64,000 nucleotides of DNA, taken from positions 62,001 to 126,000 of the forward strand of contig USEI01000001.1 of NCBI GenBank assembly GCA_900553685.1, in the 5' to 3' direction. This document shows positions 9,715 to 19,756 of the stretch, in pieces (the first letter of the stretch is position 1; every line of letters starts with the position of its first letter). Made by a program: the position numbers and the translations under genes. Under the pieces are notes generated by a model. That model was not told the DNA's origin, did no database searches, and was given only the letters and a program-made list of their open reading frames with translations. The stretch is from an uncultured Clostridium sp. Its GTDB lineage: Bacteria; Bacillota; Clostridia; TANB77; CAG-508.

Positions 9715-10482
9715 ATGAAAAAAATAAGATCACAATCTGGAATTATTTCATTATTTGTACTTATTGCAATGCTTTTTTTACTTATATTTATTTTTAGTAT
9801 TTATCAGGTTGTAATAAGTAAGAAAAAAGAGCAGGATACACAAAATATTGAATTAAAACAAATGTATTCAAAAACAGCTGAAGAGGTAGATGAATTTTTG
9901 TATGCTGAAGATGATGAAATAATTCCAATATATAATATAAATGAATTAAATATTGTTGGAACAGGTGAATATATTGAAATAAAAAATAAAATTTATAGAT
10001 GTGGTAGTAGTAATGCATATAAAATGAAAAATAATATTTTTGTAGATATTAAAGAAAATTTAAAAACTTCAAATATGCAACCAAATGATTATAAATTATA
10101 TTCTAGCAATATTTTTATAGATAAATCAATTTATGATTTATACTATTATTATGAATTTGGCTCTGATACTTTATGGAAAAATATTGCTTATCAAAAATTT
10201 ACAGAAGAAGACAAAACTTTAGTAACTAATGGAACTTATTTAAGAGATAAATTTTCAATAATTAATAGCTTTAATTATCCAAATAAAACTATATTAAATT
10301 TTATGATGATTTGGTCGGATAATAAAGGAAAACTATCAAATATAGAAATTCTAAGTCAAGACATTTCAATTAAAAAAATAAATTCTTTAAATGATATAAA
10401 TGTTTTTAATAAGAATTTTGGTAAAATAAATAAGGAGACAGGAGAATTTTATATATTTGTAAATGTTGAAAATAATATATAA
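9715..10482 (+). CDS. Secreted or membrane-anchored protein with a pilin-like N-terminus, unknown
   Basis: A 255-residue protein I cannot assign. The first 35 residues combine basic residues, 'QSGIISLFVLIAMLFLLIF' and a continuous hydrophobic helix. This looks like the N-terminus of a TadE- or prepilin-like protein, but the Gly/Glu5 signature of type IV pilins is not clear. The remainder is polar, Asn/Asp/Tyr-rich and probably outside the membrane. It lies between the divergent ger operon and spoIVA, which makes a spore-related role possible but unproven. No catalytic motif is seen. Confidence 0.65.
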   Translation: MKKIRSQSGIISLFVLIAMLFLLIFIFSIYQVVISKKKEQDTQNIELKQMYSKTAEEVDEFLYAEDDEIIPIYNINELNIVGTGEYIEIKNKIYRCGSSNAYKMKNNIFVDIKENLKTSNMQPNDYKLYSSNIFIDKSIYDLYYYYEFGSDTLWKNIAYQKFTEEDKTLVTNGTYLRDKFSIINSFNYPNKTILNFMMIWSDNKGKLSNIEILSQDISIKKINSLNDINVFNKNFGKINKETGEFYIFVNVENNI

Positions 10483-10489
10483 AAAATAG

Positions 10490-10517
10490 TCATATTTAAA
10501 AAATACCCTAATATAAA
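10490..10517 (+). promoter_or_regulatory. Possible sigma-E promoter for spoIVA
   Basis: TCATATT at 10490-10496 matches the sigma-E -35 pattern (KHATATT). About 13 bases later AATATAAA partly matches the -10 pattern CATACAHT. spoIVA is a mother-cell sigma-E gene in Bacillus, which supports the reading; the -10 match is only moderate. Confidence 0.4.
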
Positions 10518-10556
10518 TTACTAAAAGAGGTACAAATTTATAGGAGGGTATTTTTT

Positions 10557-12035
10557 ATGGAGAGTTTGGGAATATATCAAGATATAGCTAAAAGAACGGA
10601 AGGAGATATTTATATAGGAGTAGTAGGACCTGTTAGAACTGGTAAATCTACTTTTATAAAAAAATTCATGGAACTTTTAGTTTTACCCAATATTGAAAAT
10701 GAGTATAAAAAGGAAAGGGCAATAGATGAACTTCCACAAAGTGCAAGTGGAAGAACTATAATGACTACAGAGCCCAAATTCATTCCAAATGAGGCAGTGG
10801 AAATTAATTTAAATGGAAATTTAAAAATGAAAACTAGATTGGTAGATTGTGTAGGATATTTAGTTAATAATGCTATAGGATACTTAGAAGATGATATGCC
10901 TAGAATGGTAAAAACACCATGGTCTGATGAAGAAATTCCTTTTGAAACAGCTGCAGAATTAGGAACTAAAAAGGTAATTGTTGAACATTCTACAGTAGGA
11001 ATTATTGTTACAACAGATGGAACGATTACAGATATTCCAAGGGAAGAATATGTAATGGCTGAAGAAAGAGTAGTAAAAGAATTAAAAGAGTTAAATAAGC
11101 CATTTATAATGCTAATGAATTGCCAAAATCCAAATGATTCATATAGTATACAATTAGCAAACGAATTATCAGAAAAATATTCTGCAACAGTAGTTCCAAT
11201 AAATTGTTTAAATTTAAATATAGAAGACATAAATTATATTTTTTCAAAGTTGTTATATGAATTTATGATAGAAAGAATTGAAGTAAAATTTCCAAGATGG
11301 TTAGATGGATTAGATATTAATAATGAATTAAAAATATCTTTATTTGAAAATGTAAAAAATTCTTTCTGCGAAACCAAAAGATTAAAAGATGTAAACGAAA
11401 ATTATTTAAGATTGGAAGAATGTGAAGAAATAAAAAGTTCTAATATTGAGGAAATAAACTTAGGAACAGGTGTTGTAACTGTAAAAGCAGAATTAAATGA
11501 TAGTTTATTTTATAATGTACTTACTAAAATTACTGGTGTTGAAATAAAAAATGAGGGAGAGCTATTTTCATGTATATCATCATTTTCTAAAATCAAAAAA
11601 GATTACGATAAAATGGCATACGCAATACATGAAGTTAACGAAAAAGGATATGGAATTGTTACTCCAGGTATAGAAGATCTAATATTAGATGAACCTGAAA
11701 TAGTAAAACAAGGAAACAAATATGGAGTAAAATTAAAAGCAAAAGCACCTTCAATTCATATGATAAAAATTAATACAGAAACAGAAGTTTCTCCAATAGT
11801 TGGAAGTGAAAAACAATCAGAAGAATTAGTTAAATATCTTCTTTCTGAATTTGAAAATGATCCTAAAAAAATTTGGGAATCAAATATTTTTGGAAAAAGT
11901 TTGCATGAACTTGTAAATGAAGGATTGCAAAATAAATTAGCAAAAATGCCAGAAGAGGCACAAAGTAAATTACAAGAAACACTTCAAAGAATTGTAAATG
12001 AGGGAAGTGGGGGATTAATTTGTATTATTTTATAA
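10557..12035 (+). CDS. spoIVA: Stage IV sporulation protein A, spore coat basement ATPase
   Basis: A 492-residue protein matching SpoIVA along its length. It has the N-terminal P-loop 'GPVRTGKST' (residues 24-32), then 'LPQSASGRTIMTTEPKF', 'RLVDCVG', 'EHSTVGIIVTTDGT' and a late 'APSIHMIKINTETE'. It ends in the invariant tail 'GSGGLICIIL'. SpoIVA hydrolyses ATP to polymerise around the forespore and anchors the coat; its C-terminus contacts SpoVM in Bacillus. The start has an AGGAGGG ribosome binding site about 10 bases upstream. Length equals that of the Bacillus protein. Confidence 0.97.
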   Translation: MESLGIYQDIAKRTEGDIYIGVVGPVRTGKSTFIKKFMELLVLPNIENEYKKERAIDELPQSASGRTIMTTEPKFIPNEAVEINLNGNLKMKTRLVDCVGYLVNNAIGYLEDDMPRMVKTPWSDEEIPFETAAELGTKKVIVEHSTVGIIVTTDGTITDIPREEYVMAEERVVKELKELNKPFIMLMNCQNPNDSYSIQLANELSEKYSATVVPINCLNLNIEDINYIFSKLLYEFMIERIEVKFPRWLDGLDINNELKISLFENVKNSFCETKRLKDVNENYLRLEECEEIKSSNIEEINLGTGVVTVKAELNDSLFYNVLTKITGVEIKNEGELFSCISSFSKIKKDYDKMAYAIHEVNEKGYGIVTPGIEDLILDEPEIVKQGNKYGVKLKAKAPSIHMIKINTETEVSPIVGSEKQSEELVKYLLSEFENDPKKIWESNIFGKSLHELVNEGLQNKLAKMPEEAQSKLQETLQRIVNEGSGGLICIIL

Positions 12036-12132
12036 GATAAGATGATGTTAATAAGAAATGAAAATAATAAATATAAATAATAAAAGTAAGTTATATATAA
12101 AAAAATATAGAAAAACTAAAGTGTATAAAAAC

Positions 12133-12163
12133 ATACCCCAATTATTATTTATAATTGGGGTAT
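12133..12163. terminator. Bidirectional terminator between convergent spoIVA and the acidic orphan
   Basis: A perfect 13-base inverted repeat (ATACCCCAATTAT and its complement) with a 5-base loop lies between two convergent genes, with A/T-rich flanks on both sides. Confidence 0.75.
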
Positions 12164-12170
12164 TATAATT

Positions 12171-14093
12171 TTATTGTTTAAGAGGATTAACATCAAATAC
12201 AATATTGAAGTATTTAAATTCTTTTAAATCATCATTATCTAAATGATATAAAAGACTTTTTAATTCAGTTTGTGTTTTACATGCAGCAATTATTGCAGGA
12301 TTTAAATTGGTTTTATACAATAATTTTACACTAAAACGTAAAGCAGTAAAAACAGAATAACCTGCACGATTTCTAATTAAATTAAAAGTTTCAAAAAATC
12401 TCACTTTATATGGATGTTTTGTAAAATAGTCAAAAGGTAATATAAATTCTTGTTCAACAACATCTGATAAGGAAGTATAGACATCAGGATAACTTTCAAC
12501 ATATTTTAATAATTCTGAGATTTTATATGGAAGATATACTTTATTCGTGTTTTCAGATATTATTAAAGTTTCATTATCATAAGATGCAGCTTTAATTTTT
12601 TCTATTTTCTCTGAGATAGATAAGTTTTCATCTTCAGATTTGGTAGAAAAATGTTTTTCACTAGCTAGTTCTTTATCATGTTCATCATCATAAATTTCGT
12701 TATCTTCTTCTTCATATATTATATTTTCATCATCAACATCAAGTATATTATCATCATTGCTAATTAGAAAGCCATCATCATTTATTTCAAAAGAATAGTT
12801 TTCTTCTATATTTTCTTCTACTTCTTCGTTTTCTTCAGCATCTATTGCAGATGAAATATCACTAGTTTTGTTTGAATAATTTTCGTATGCTTCTTCATCA
12901 TCATCTTCTAAAATATAATTTTCAGTTGTTTTTTTATATGAACTATTAAATGAATTAATTTTTGTAAAATCTATATCATCAAAAAAATCAATAGAATCTG
13001 TTCTCATTGGTTTTACAGCAGGTTCTTCAGTATTTTTTTGCTCAGCAACTGAATTATTAGAGATATCATCATTTTGTATTAAAGTTTCAGAAAATTCATC
13101 TTGAGATATTAAATCATTAGAAAAATTTATAGTATCATTTGATGCAACATTTTCTAATTTATTATTTAATTCTTTAGAATCAAATAAATCATATTCATTT
13201 GAGATAGAATTTTCCAATGATGAATTTGTGTTAGATTCATTATTTTTATCTTCATTATCTTTAGAGTTTTTATATAAAGAAGAATTTTCTAAATTCTCAG
13301 TTTCTGATAGATTATTATCAGAGAATTCTGCTTTTAAAGAAGTTTCAACAAATTCAAAGACGTCTTTAATTTCTGTATTTCCATTTGAAATACCTGTTAG
13401 AAGTGTTTTAAATTCTCTTGTAAGCTCATCAATTTTTGAGTTTTCATTATTTTCATTTTCACTATCTTCAATATTTTTATCTGAAATTTCTATACTTTCA
13501 GGTTCTTCTGGAACAACTTCTTCAAGAACTATAGAATCATTTTCAAATATAGAATTTTTTGAAGAAATTTCTTGATTGTTAACTGAAAAGCCTGTAAATT
13601 CGTATATATTAGAAGTTGATTCTTTGTCATTATTTTCTATTGTTTCAAAAGTGTATTTAAAATTATTAATATCTATGAATTCATTAAAATTATTGTTATC
13701 AATGTCTAATTTTCTTTCTAAATTTTGAAATTTCTTTATGTATGCTGCTATATTAGGTTTAATATTAGCAAGTGAAGCAATATAAAATTCCTTTGTTTTT
13801 GAAGTTTTATTGTTTTCTGAAAATACATTTGTTAATTCATTTGTAATATTTGAAATTTCTAAGTTTAATTGATTTATAGTTGTTATATTATTTAAAATTG
13901 TTTGTAAAAATTCATTTGAAGAATTAAGTAATTTTTCGAAATTTTCTTTTTTGTCATCTGAAGAAGTATTTAAAATTAAACCAATATTAGCAATAATGTC
14001 CATAATTAATTGTTTATTATTTTCTTGAATACTTAATTGATTATTTAAATAAGTAGTTGTTTTCTCAAATTTTAATAGTGGTATGTTTAACAT
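12171..14093 (-). CDS. Large acidic protein with helical N-terminus and conserved-looking C-terminal domain
   Basis: A 640-residue protein of unknown function. Residues 1 to about 130 are predicted helical and coiled-coil-like. About 150-500 is low-complexity, very rich in Glu, Asp, Asn and Ser, and probably disordered. The last 120 residues form a compact-looking domain with many aromatic residues ('EFILPFDYFTKHPYKV', 'NPAIIAACKTQTEL'). There is no signal peptide or membrane segment. The ATG follows AGGAGG with good spacing. It is convergent with spoIVA and divergent from the efflux operon. The layout suggests a scaffold or adaptor with a C-terminal binding domain, but this is inference only. 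Confidence 0.72.
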   Translation of the reverse strand: MLNIPLLKFEKTTTYLNNQLSIQENNKQLIMDIIANIGLILNTSSDDKKENFEKLLNSSNEFLQTILNNITTINQLNLEISNITNELTNVFSENNKTSKTKEFYIASLANIKPNIAAYIKKFQNLERKLDIDNNNFNEFIDINNFKYTFETIENNDKESTSNIYEFTGFSVNNQEISSKNSIFENDSIVLEEVVPEEPESIEISDKNIEDSENENNENSKIDELTREFKTLLTGISNGNTEIKDVFEFVETSLKAEFSDNNLSETENLENSSLYKNSKDNEDKNNESNTNSSLENSISNEYDLFDSKELNNKLENVASNDTINFSNDLISQDEFSETLIQNDDISNNSVAEQKNTEEPAVKPMRTDSIDFFDDIDFTKINSFNSSYKKTTENYILEDDDEEAYENYSNKTSDISSAIDAEENEEVEENIEENYSFEINDDGFLISNDDNILDVDDENIIYEEEDNEIYDDEHDKELASEKHFSTKSEDENLSISEKIEKIKAASYDNETLIISENTNKVYLPYKISELLKYVESYPDVYTSLSDVVEQEFILPFDYFTKHPYKVRFFETFNLIRNRAGYSVFTALRFSVKLLYKTNLNPAIIAACKTQTELKSLLYHLDNDDLKEFKYFNIVFDVNPLKQ

Positions 14094-14472
14094 TTTACTC
14101 CTCCTAAAATATAATAAAGATAATTTATCATTATTAATAATTAAATTATAGCATAAAATATGTTAAGAAAATATAACAACAATATTAAACTTATATTACA
14201 AAAATGTAATATAAGGTAAAATTTTGTAAAAATAATAATCGAAAAAAAAGAATATTTTGTAAGAAAATTTGTTGAAAAAATAGAAAAATATATTTTTTTG
14301 AAAATTATAATAAAATATTAATATTTTATTATATGCATACTAGCTATATTTATGGTATAATATTCTCTGTTATTAAAATGAATAACATAAAAAGCATTTA
14401 TTTTAATAATTTAAAATTAAAATATTGGGGATATTAAAATAATAAATACATAAAAGAAAGGAAAAATACCAA
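14094..14472. promoter_or_regulatory. Divergent intergenic region with extended -10 promoter for the efflux operon
   Basis: About 380 bases of very AT-rich sequence lie between divergent genes. On the plus strand TGGTATAAT at 14353-14361 is an extended -10 element about 110 bases before the adaptor gene; no good -35 sits 17 bases upstream. I see no gene or operator repeat in the rest. Confidence 0.5.
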
Positions 14473-16218
14473 ATGGATAAATCAAAGAAAAAAAGAAAAA
14501 AGAAGATAATAGTAGTAAGTATTATAGTAATTGTAATTATTGTAGCTATGGTAAATATTTTTAAACCAAAAGAGCAAGAAAAAGAAAAAATAGAAGTTGA
14601 AGAAATAGCTAAAAGAAGTATTGCTACAAGTATAAGTGCGACAGGAGTAATTTCAACAAGTGATACCAAAAATTTTGTATCTACTTTGAATGGATTAAAA
14701 ATAACTTCAGTAAATGTTAAAGAAGGAGATAAAATTTCTGTTGGTGACGTAATATGTACATTTGATACGTCAAGTATTTCAGAAAATTTAGCAAGTTTAA
14801 ACAAAAGTTTAAATGCAACAGATGCACAGGGAAATTTAACTGTTGAGAGTGCAAAAAGAGGTTTAAACGATGCTATTGCAAATAAAGATAAACAATTAAG
14901 TATAAGTAAAATAGATGTTGATAATGCACAAAAAGCCTATCAAGATGCACAAAATGCTTTGAATTCTGCAAAACAAGATTTATCAAATAAAACAGCAAGT
15001 TTAAATAATTATACTACAACTTATACTCAAGCAAAAAATTCCTATACAATTATTGAAAATCAATATAAAGATCTAGAAAATGCATATAATCAAGCAAAAT
15101 ATGCTTATGATGCAAAACAATCGGCTTTTTCAAGTGCAGAAATTGAATATAATAAATATGCAGGTGGAAATGTGCCAGAAAATATTTTAACAGCTTATAA
15201 TAAAGCAAAAACAGAATTAGATAGTGCAAATATTGCTTTAAATACTGCAAATACAAACTTATCAAATTATAAAGCAACTTATGAACAGGAAAAAGCAAAG
15301 TATACTCCAATTCAAAATAATTATCAAGCACTTAGTAGTGCAGTTAGTGGAGCGCAATCAAATATTGCAACATTAGAAGCAAATGTTACAAAATTAAAAG
15401 CAACTTATGATGGAACCGTAAATGCTTATAATACAGCAACTACAACTGCAGATAGCCAAATTGCCTCAATGAGAGATAGCTTAAGTGGAGCAGAAATAAG
15501 TTCTAGTGTTGGAACAGAAACACAAAAGATGCAAATAAAAGAATATCAAGACAAACTAGAAGAAGGAACATTAAAATCAACTGTTTCAGGAACAGTTACA
15601 AAAGTTAATGTAAAAGCAGGAGATATTTACACAGGTTCTACAATAGCTACTGTTGAAGGATGTGAAGAATTTATTGTAGAGGCAGAAATCGATGAATATG
15701 ATATTGCAGATATTAAAGAAGGTATGAAAGTTATTATAAAAACAGATGCAACTAGAGAAGAAGAACTAGAAGGAAGGGTAATTTATACAGCTGTAAGTGC
15801 AACAAATTCTACGATGCAAACAGGTATGTCTTCTGCTACAGCAACACAGATGGGAAGTGCAGGAGGAAATGCTACTTATACCGTAAAAATTGCTTTAGAT
15901 ACACCAAATGAAAGATTGCGTTTAGGAATGAATGCAAAGTTAAGTATAATTACAGAAATGAAAGAAAATGTATGGTCTGTACCTTATGATAGTGTATATA
16001 CAAGAGAAGATGGAAGTAAATATATTGAAATTGCTAAAAATGATACTGGAGAAGAAAAAGAAGAGTTAGATGTTGAAACAGGTATAGAAGGTTCATATTA
16101 TATAGAAGTTATTTCTGATAAATTAAAAGCAGGAATGAAAGTTGTTCTTCCAAAAATCGATACAAATAATTCAGTAGAAGAATTAATAGAGATGATGGGT
16201 GCAGGAGCAGGAGTATAG
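14473..16218 (+). CDS. HlyD/MacA-like efflux adaptor subunit (YknX-type)
   Basis: A 581-residue membrane fusion protein anchored by one N-terminal helix (about residues 11-28). The first half of a biotinyl-lipoyl domain ('VKEGDKISVGDVICTFDTS') is followed by a long Ala/Asn/Gln-rich coiled-coil hairpin (about residues 120-345). The second lipoyl half follows ('GTVTKVNVKAGD'), then the beta-barrel and membrane-proximal domains. In Gram-positive bacteria such proteins work with MacB-type ABC transporters to export peptides or toxic compounds. It is the first gene of a three-gene operon with the ATPase 12 bases downstream. The coiled coil is longer than usual. The substrate is unknown. Confidence 0.9.
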   Translation: MDKSKKKRKKKIIVVSIIVIVIIVAMVNIFKPKEQEKEKIEVEEIAKRSIATSISATGVISTSDTKNFVSTLNGLKITSVNVKEGDKISVGDVICTFDTSSISENLASLNKSLNATDAQGNLTVESAKRGLNDAIANKDKQLSISKIDVDNAQKAYQDAQNALNSAKQDLSNKTASLNNYTTTYTQAKNSYTIIENQYKDLENAYNQAKYAYDAKQSAFSSAEIEYNKYAGGNVPENILTAYNKAKTELDSANIALNTANTNLSNYKATYEQEKAKYTPIQNNYQALSSAVSGAQSNIATLEANVTKLKATYDGTVNAYNTATTTADSQIASMRDSLSGAEISSSVGTETQKMQIKEYQDKLEEGTLKSTVSGTVTKVNVKAGDIYTGSTIATVEGCEEFIVEAEIDEYDIADIKEGMKVIIKTDATREEELEGRVIYTAVSATNSTMQTGMSSATATQMGSAGGNATYTVKIALDTPNERLRLGMNAKLSIITEMKENVWSVPYDSVYTREDGSKYIEIAKNDTGEEKEELDVETGIEGSYYIEVISDKLKAGMKVVLPKIDTNNSVEELIEMMGAGAGV

Positions 16219-16230
16219 TGAGGAAATAAT

Positions 16231-16932
16231 ATGAGTGCAATAATAAAATTAGAAAATATAGTTAAAAAATTTTATATAGGTCAGCCAAACGAGTTAGAGA
16301 TATTACATGGAATATCTTTAGAAGTGGAAGAAGGAGAATTTGTTGCAATAGTTGGACCATCTGGTTCTGGTAAATCTACTTTAATGAATATGATTGGAGT
16401 TTTGGATAGACCAACTTCAGGAACTTATATATTAGACGGAATTAATGTTGGTGAAGCAGATGAATCAGAACTTTCAGAAATTAGAAATGCAAAAATTGGA
16501 TTTGTTTTTCAAACTTATAATTTAATTGCAAAGACTAATGCTTTAAAAAATGTTGAACTACCAATGCTATATGCTGGAATGTCAAGAGCAGAAAGAACTA
16601 AAAGATCAAAAGAATTATTAGAATTAGTTGAAATGGGAGAAAGAGCTAAACATCTTCCAGAAGAATTATCTGGTGGTCAAAAACAAAGAGTTGCTATAGC
16701 AAGAGCAATGGCAAATGATCCAGCAATAATTTTAGCAGATGAACCAACTGGTGCTTTAGACTCTAAAACAGGAAGATTAGTAATGGATTTATTTCATAAA
16801 TTAAATAAAGAAAAGAAAAAAACTATAGTATTAATAACTCACTCAGAAGAACTAGCGGCAGAAACAGATAGAATTATTTCAATTAGGGATGGCAATATTA
16901 TAGATGTGAAAAAGGGAGGAGGCAAAAAATAA
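16231..16932 (+). CDS. MacB-type ABC transporter ATP-binding protein
   Basis: A 233-residue ATPase with Walker A 'GPSGSGKST' (42-50), Q-loop 'FVFQTYNL', signature 'LSGGQKQR', Walker B 'IILADEPTGALDS' and the switch His in 'VLITHSEE'. The sequence is typical of the LolD/MacB/YknY group. It lies between the adaptor and the permease and its stop overlaps the permease start by one base. It powers the adaptor-permease machine at the cytoplasmic face. No missing motif. Confidence 0.95.
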   Translation: MSAIIKLENIVKKFYIGQPNELEILHGISLEVEEGEFVAIVGPSGSGKSTLMNMIGVLDRPTSGTYILDGINVGEADESELSEIRNAKIGFVFQTYNLIAKTNALKNVELPMLYAGMSRAERTKRSKELLELVEMGERAKHLPEELSGGQKQRVAIARAMANDPAIILADEPTGALDSKTGRLVMDLFHKLNKEKKKTIVLITHSEELAAETDRIISIRDGNIIDVKKGGGKK

Positions 16933-18227
16933 TGCTTTTATGGGAAAATATTGTTTTAGCTGTTAATAGTCTTCTTTCTAATAAAATGAGAGCTTTACTT
17001 ACAATGCTTGGAATTATTATAGGAATTGGTTCTGTAATTGCAATAATAACTGTTGGAGATTCTTTAACCTTATCTGTTTCAGAAAATATGCAATCAATGG
17101 GTGCAAATGATGTATATGTTATGGTTGAAACAAAAAAGAAAGATAATGAGGAGAGTAAGAATATTGATGGTGTGAAATTTGGAAGTTTATCATCTTCTGA
17201 TTATATTACTGAGGATGATTACATAACAGAAGATATGATAAATGAGATGTGTGATAAATTTGTTGATGAAATTTATGCGATTAATCTACAATATTCTGTT
17301 GGAAGTGGAGTTGCTGAAAAAGACAATAATAGTGCTAATATAAAATTATTAGGAAATAGTGTAGGATATTATATAACTAACGAATTAACTTTATTAACAG
17401 GTCGTATGTTTTCAGCAATAGATTTTGATGAAAGAAAAAATGTTGCTATTGTTTCTGATGAATTAGTAAGTAATTTATATAATGGAGATAATTCAAAAGC
17501 ATTAGGCGAAGAAATAGATATTACTGTTAATGGAAAAACAGAACAATTTTCTATTATAGGTGTTTATGAATATCAAAATACTGGAATGATGGGAATGAAT
17601 ATGCTTGGAGAAAATACGGCAACAGATGTTTATGTTCCATTAAAAACTGCAATGGATTTTGATCATGCAAAAATGACTTATCCATATATGCAAATTATTA
17701 CAAAAGTAGGTGTTGATTCAGAAGAACTTGCAACTAAAATTAAAAACTTTTTTGAACCTTATTATAGAGCAAATAAAGATTGTGAAGTTACAGCTATAAC
17801 AATGGGAAGTATGGTTTCAATGCTTACAGACATGCTATCAACTATAACTCTAGCAATTTCAATAGTAGCGGGAATAGCTTTAATAGTTGGAGGAATAGGC
17901 GTTATGAATATAATGCTTGTTTCTATTACAGAAAGAACAAGAGAGATAGGAACAAGGAAAGCTCTAGGAGCTAAAAATTCTTCTATAAGAACGCAATTTA
18001 TAGTAGAGGCAATGATTATATGTTTAATTGGAGGACTCTTTGGAGTTATTTTAGGTGTTGGAGGAGGAATTTTAGCTTCAAACTTATTAGGATATCCAGC
18101 AAGACCATCAGTTTCAGCAATTTTAATATCACTTATTTTCTCTATGAGTATAGGTGTATTTTTTGGATATTATCCAGCAAATAAAGCGGCTAAGATGAAT
18201 CCAATAGATGCTTTAAGATATGAATAA
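16932..18227 (+). CDS. MacB-like ABC transporter permease (FtsX-type)
   Basis: A 431-residue permease. It has an N-terminal membrane helix with the family start 'NSLLSNKMRALLTMLGIIIGIGSVIAI', written here in parts as 'NKMRALLTMLG' and 'IGSVIAI'. A large extracellular domain (about residues 45-275) follows, then three C-terminal FtsX helices around 'GGIGVMNIMLVSITERTREIG' (key parts 'GGIGVMNIM' and 'REIGTRKALGA'). It ends in the usual 'ANKAAKMNPIDALRYE'. It forms a mechanotransmission exporter with the two upstream genes; the cargo cannot be inferred. Confidence 0.93.
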   Translation: MLLWENIVLAVNSLLSNKMRALLTMLGIIIGIGSVIAIITVGDSLTLSVSENMQSMGANDVYVMVETKKKDNEESKNIDGVKFGSLSSSDYITEDDYITEDMINEMCDKFVDEIYAINLQYSVGSGVAEKDNNSANIKLLGNSVGYYITNELTLLTGRMFSAIDFDERKNVAIVSDELVSNLYNGDNSKALGEEIDITVNGKTEQFSIIGVYEYQNTGMMGMNMLGENTATDVYVPLKTAMDFDHAKMTYPYMQIITKVGVDSEELATKIKNFFEPYYRANKDCEVTAITMGSMVSMLTDMLSTITLAISIVAGIALIVGGIGVMNIMLVSITERTREIGTRKALGAKNSSIRTQFIVEAMIICLIGGLFGVILGVGGGILASNLLGYPARPSVSAILISLIFSMSIGVFFGYYPANKAAKMNPIDALRYE

Positions 18228-18266
18228 AATTATTTTTAAATTTTGGTAAAAAATATGAATAAAAAT

Positions 18267-18313
18267 AAGAGACGATTTTTTTAATTTGAAAAAAATTATA
18301 AAATCGCTCTTTT
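18267..18313. terminator. Terminator between convergent efflux operon and capA
   Basis: AGAGACGATTTT and AAATCGCTCT form an imperfect stem over an AT-rich loop and are followed by TTTT on the plus strand. The region separates two convergent genes. Confidence 0.6.
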
Positions 18314-18329
18314 ATTATTAAATAGAAAT

Positions 18330-19560
18330 TCATTGAAGAATATTGTTAACTTTTTTTAATTCCCTTTTTAGTAAATTATATGTATCATTAGAAATATTTT
18401 GTGAAATGGAATTTTCATAATTAAATATGGATTTTTCAATATCTAAAATTTTATAATTTTTATAATTAGGATAAGTATATGTATAAATTGGAACATAAGA
18501 AACTTCATCAATAGAAATTTTTTTTGAATCACCCTTTTTGGTAATTTTTAAATTTAAAATTATAGAGGTCCTAGTATTATCTATAACTTGTCCAGACATA
18601 AAATTACCTAAAGAATATATAACAAAGCCTTCTTTGGTTGAACCATCAGGTAATGTTATATTGCGTTTTTCCATTGGTTGGATAACATGTGGATGGCTTC
18701 CCAAAATAATATCTACACCATTTTGAAATAAAAAATTTGTAAGCTCTTCTTGGGATGTATTTTGAGTAGTTTCATATTCGTTTCCCCAATGCATATAAAC
18801 ACAAATAATATCAGGAGATTCAAGCTTCGCAAGTTGCAAGTGATGTAAAATTAAATTTTGATCTATTAAGTTTATACAATAATTTTTATCTTTTGGGATG
18901 ATATTCCCATTTGTACCATATGTGTATGCTAAAAAAGCAATTTTTATACCATTTACATCTTTATATAAAATTGTATTTTGGCTTTCTTCAGATGTAAAAG
19001 TGCCAGTATGAGAAAGCTGTGAATTATCTAAAAAATTGATTGTACTTTCAAGTCCAGAATATCCAGTATCTAAACTATGATTGTTTGCTGTTACAATAAT
19101 ATCTAAACCTAAATCTTTTAAATTTTGCGCTAAAGCTTCAGGTGTATTAAAAGCTGGATATCCATCATATCCGTTTTTCAGATCCAGCGAAAGTTGTTTC
19201 TAAATTACCTATAGAGATATCTGAAGATTGAATATAATCTTTTATATCAGTAAACACATAGGAAAAATCATAACTGCCATTAGAGTAAGCGTCTTTAAAT
19301 TGAGTATTATGACACATAATATCACCAATGACAGACATTGAGAAACTCTTATCTTCAGGTGTTTGAAGAATAACAGTTTTGGATTCATTATTAATTATGT
19401 TTTCAGAATTTGAAATATTAACATTATTAGAATTATAATTATTTTTTAATATTAAAGATTGAGATGTAGTATTTAGATAAAAAATTGATAATGAGATTGC
19501 TATAAATATAAATATTAAAAAAATAATAAAAAATAATAAAATCTTAAAAAAAGTTTTCAT
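18330..19560 (-). CDS. capA: CapA-family protein (PgsA/CapA metallophosphoesterase-like), split by a +1 shift at CGG
   Basis: From ATG 19560, 129 codons encode a membrane anchor and the CapA start 'SVIGDIMCHNTQ' plus 'SSDISIGNLETTFAGSEK'. An in-frame CGG at 19173-19171 follows and frame 0 stops two codons later at TGA. Skipping the C and reading GGA continues as 'GYDGYPAFNTPEALAQNL', then 'TANNHSLDTGYSGL', 'IICVYMHWGNEY' and 'DIILGSHPHVIQP'. All are CapA hallmarks with the His and Asn residues of the family fold. The restored product is 409 residues, a normal length. CapA proteins act in poly-gamma-glutamate or capsule-related steps outside the membrane. The gene stands alone here. Confidence 0.92.
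19170..19173 (-). other. Putative +1 frameshift site CGGA in capA
   Basis: Codon 130 in frame 0 is CGG after AAA; the stop TGA follows one codon later. Reading GGA instead gives the expected Gly-Tyr continuation of CapA. Adding an A to the preceding A5 run would also restore frame, so a homopolymer error is a local alternative at this site. Confidence 0.7.
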
Positions 19561-19689
19561 AATAACTCCAGAAAATATATTGTTTTATTAGAATTTATAA
19601 TATAATTGATTTTTTTCATTATAGCATTAGATATTAATATAAGCAATAGCAGTAAAATTTGCTATTATAATAAATAAGAGTATAAAATA

Positions 19690-19718
19690 TTGAAGTTTAA
19701 TAAAAAATGTGTTATAAT
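19690..19718 (+). promoter_or_regulatory. Sigma-A promoter for the NadR-like gene
   Basis: TTGAAG (19690-19695) and TATAAT (19713-19718) are separated by 17 bases, about 40 bases before the ATG at 19757. Confidence 0.75.
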
Positions 19719-19756
19719 ACTTTATGTAGTCTTATGAAAGGAAATGAATTTATTAA

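Noticed and set aside
10610..11230. Long open frame on the minus strand inside spoIVA (and similar ones inside typA, dxs and cmk)
   Set aside because: These are antisense shadows of strongly conserved genes, with no ribosome binding site and no family features.
19164..19200. TGA read-through (TGA as Trp) in capA
   Set aside because: Continuing frame 0 past the TGA does not give CapA sequence; only the +1 frame does. TGA also serves as an ordinary stop elsewhere.
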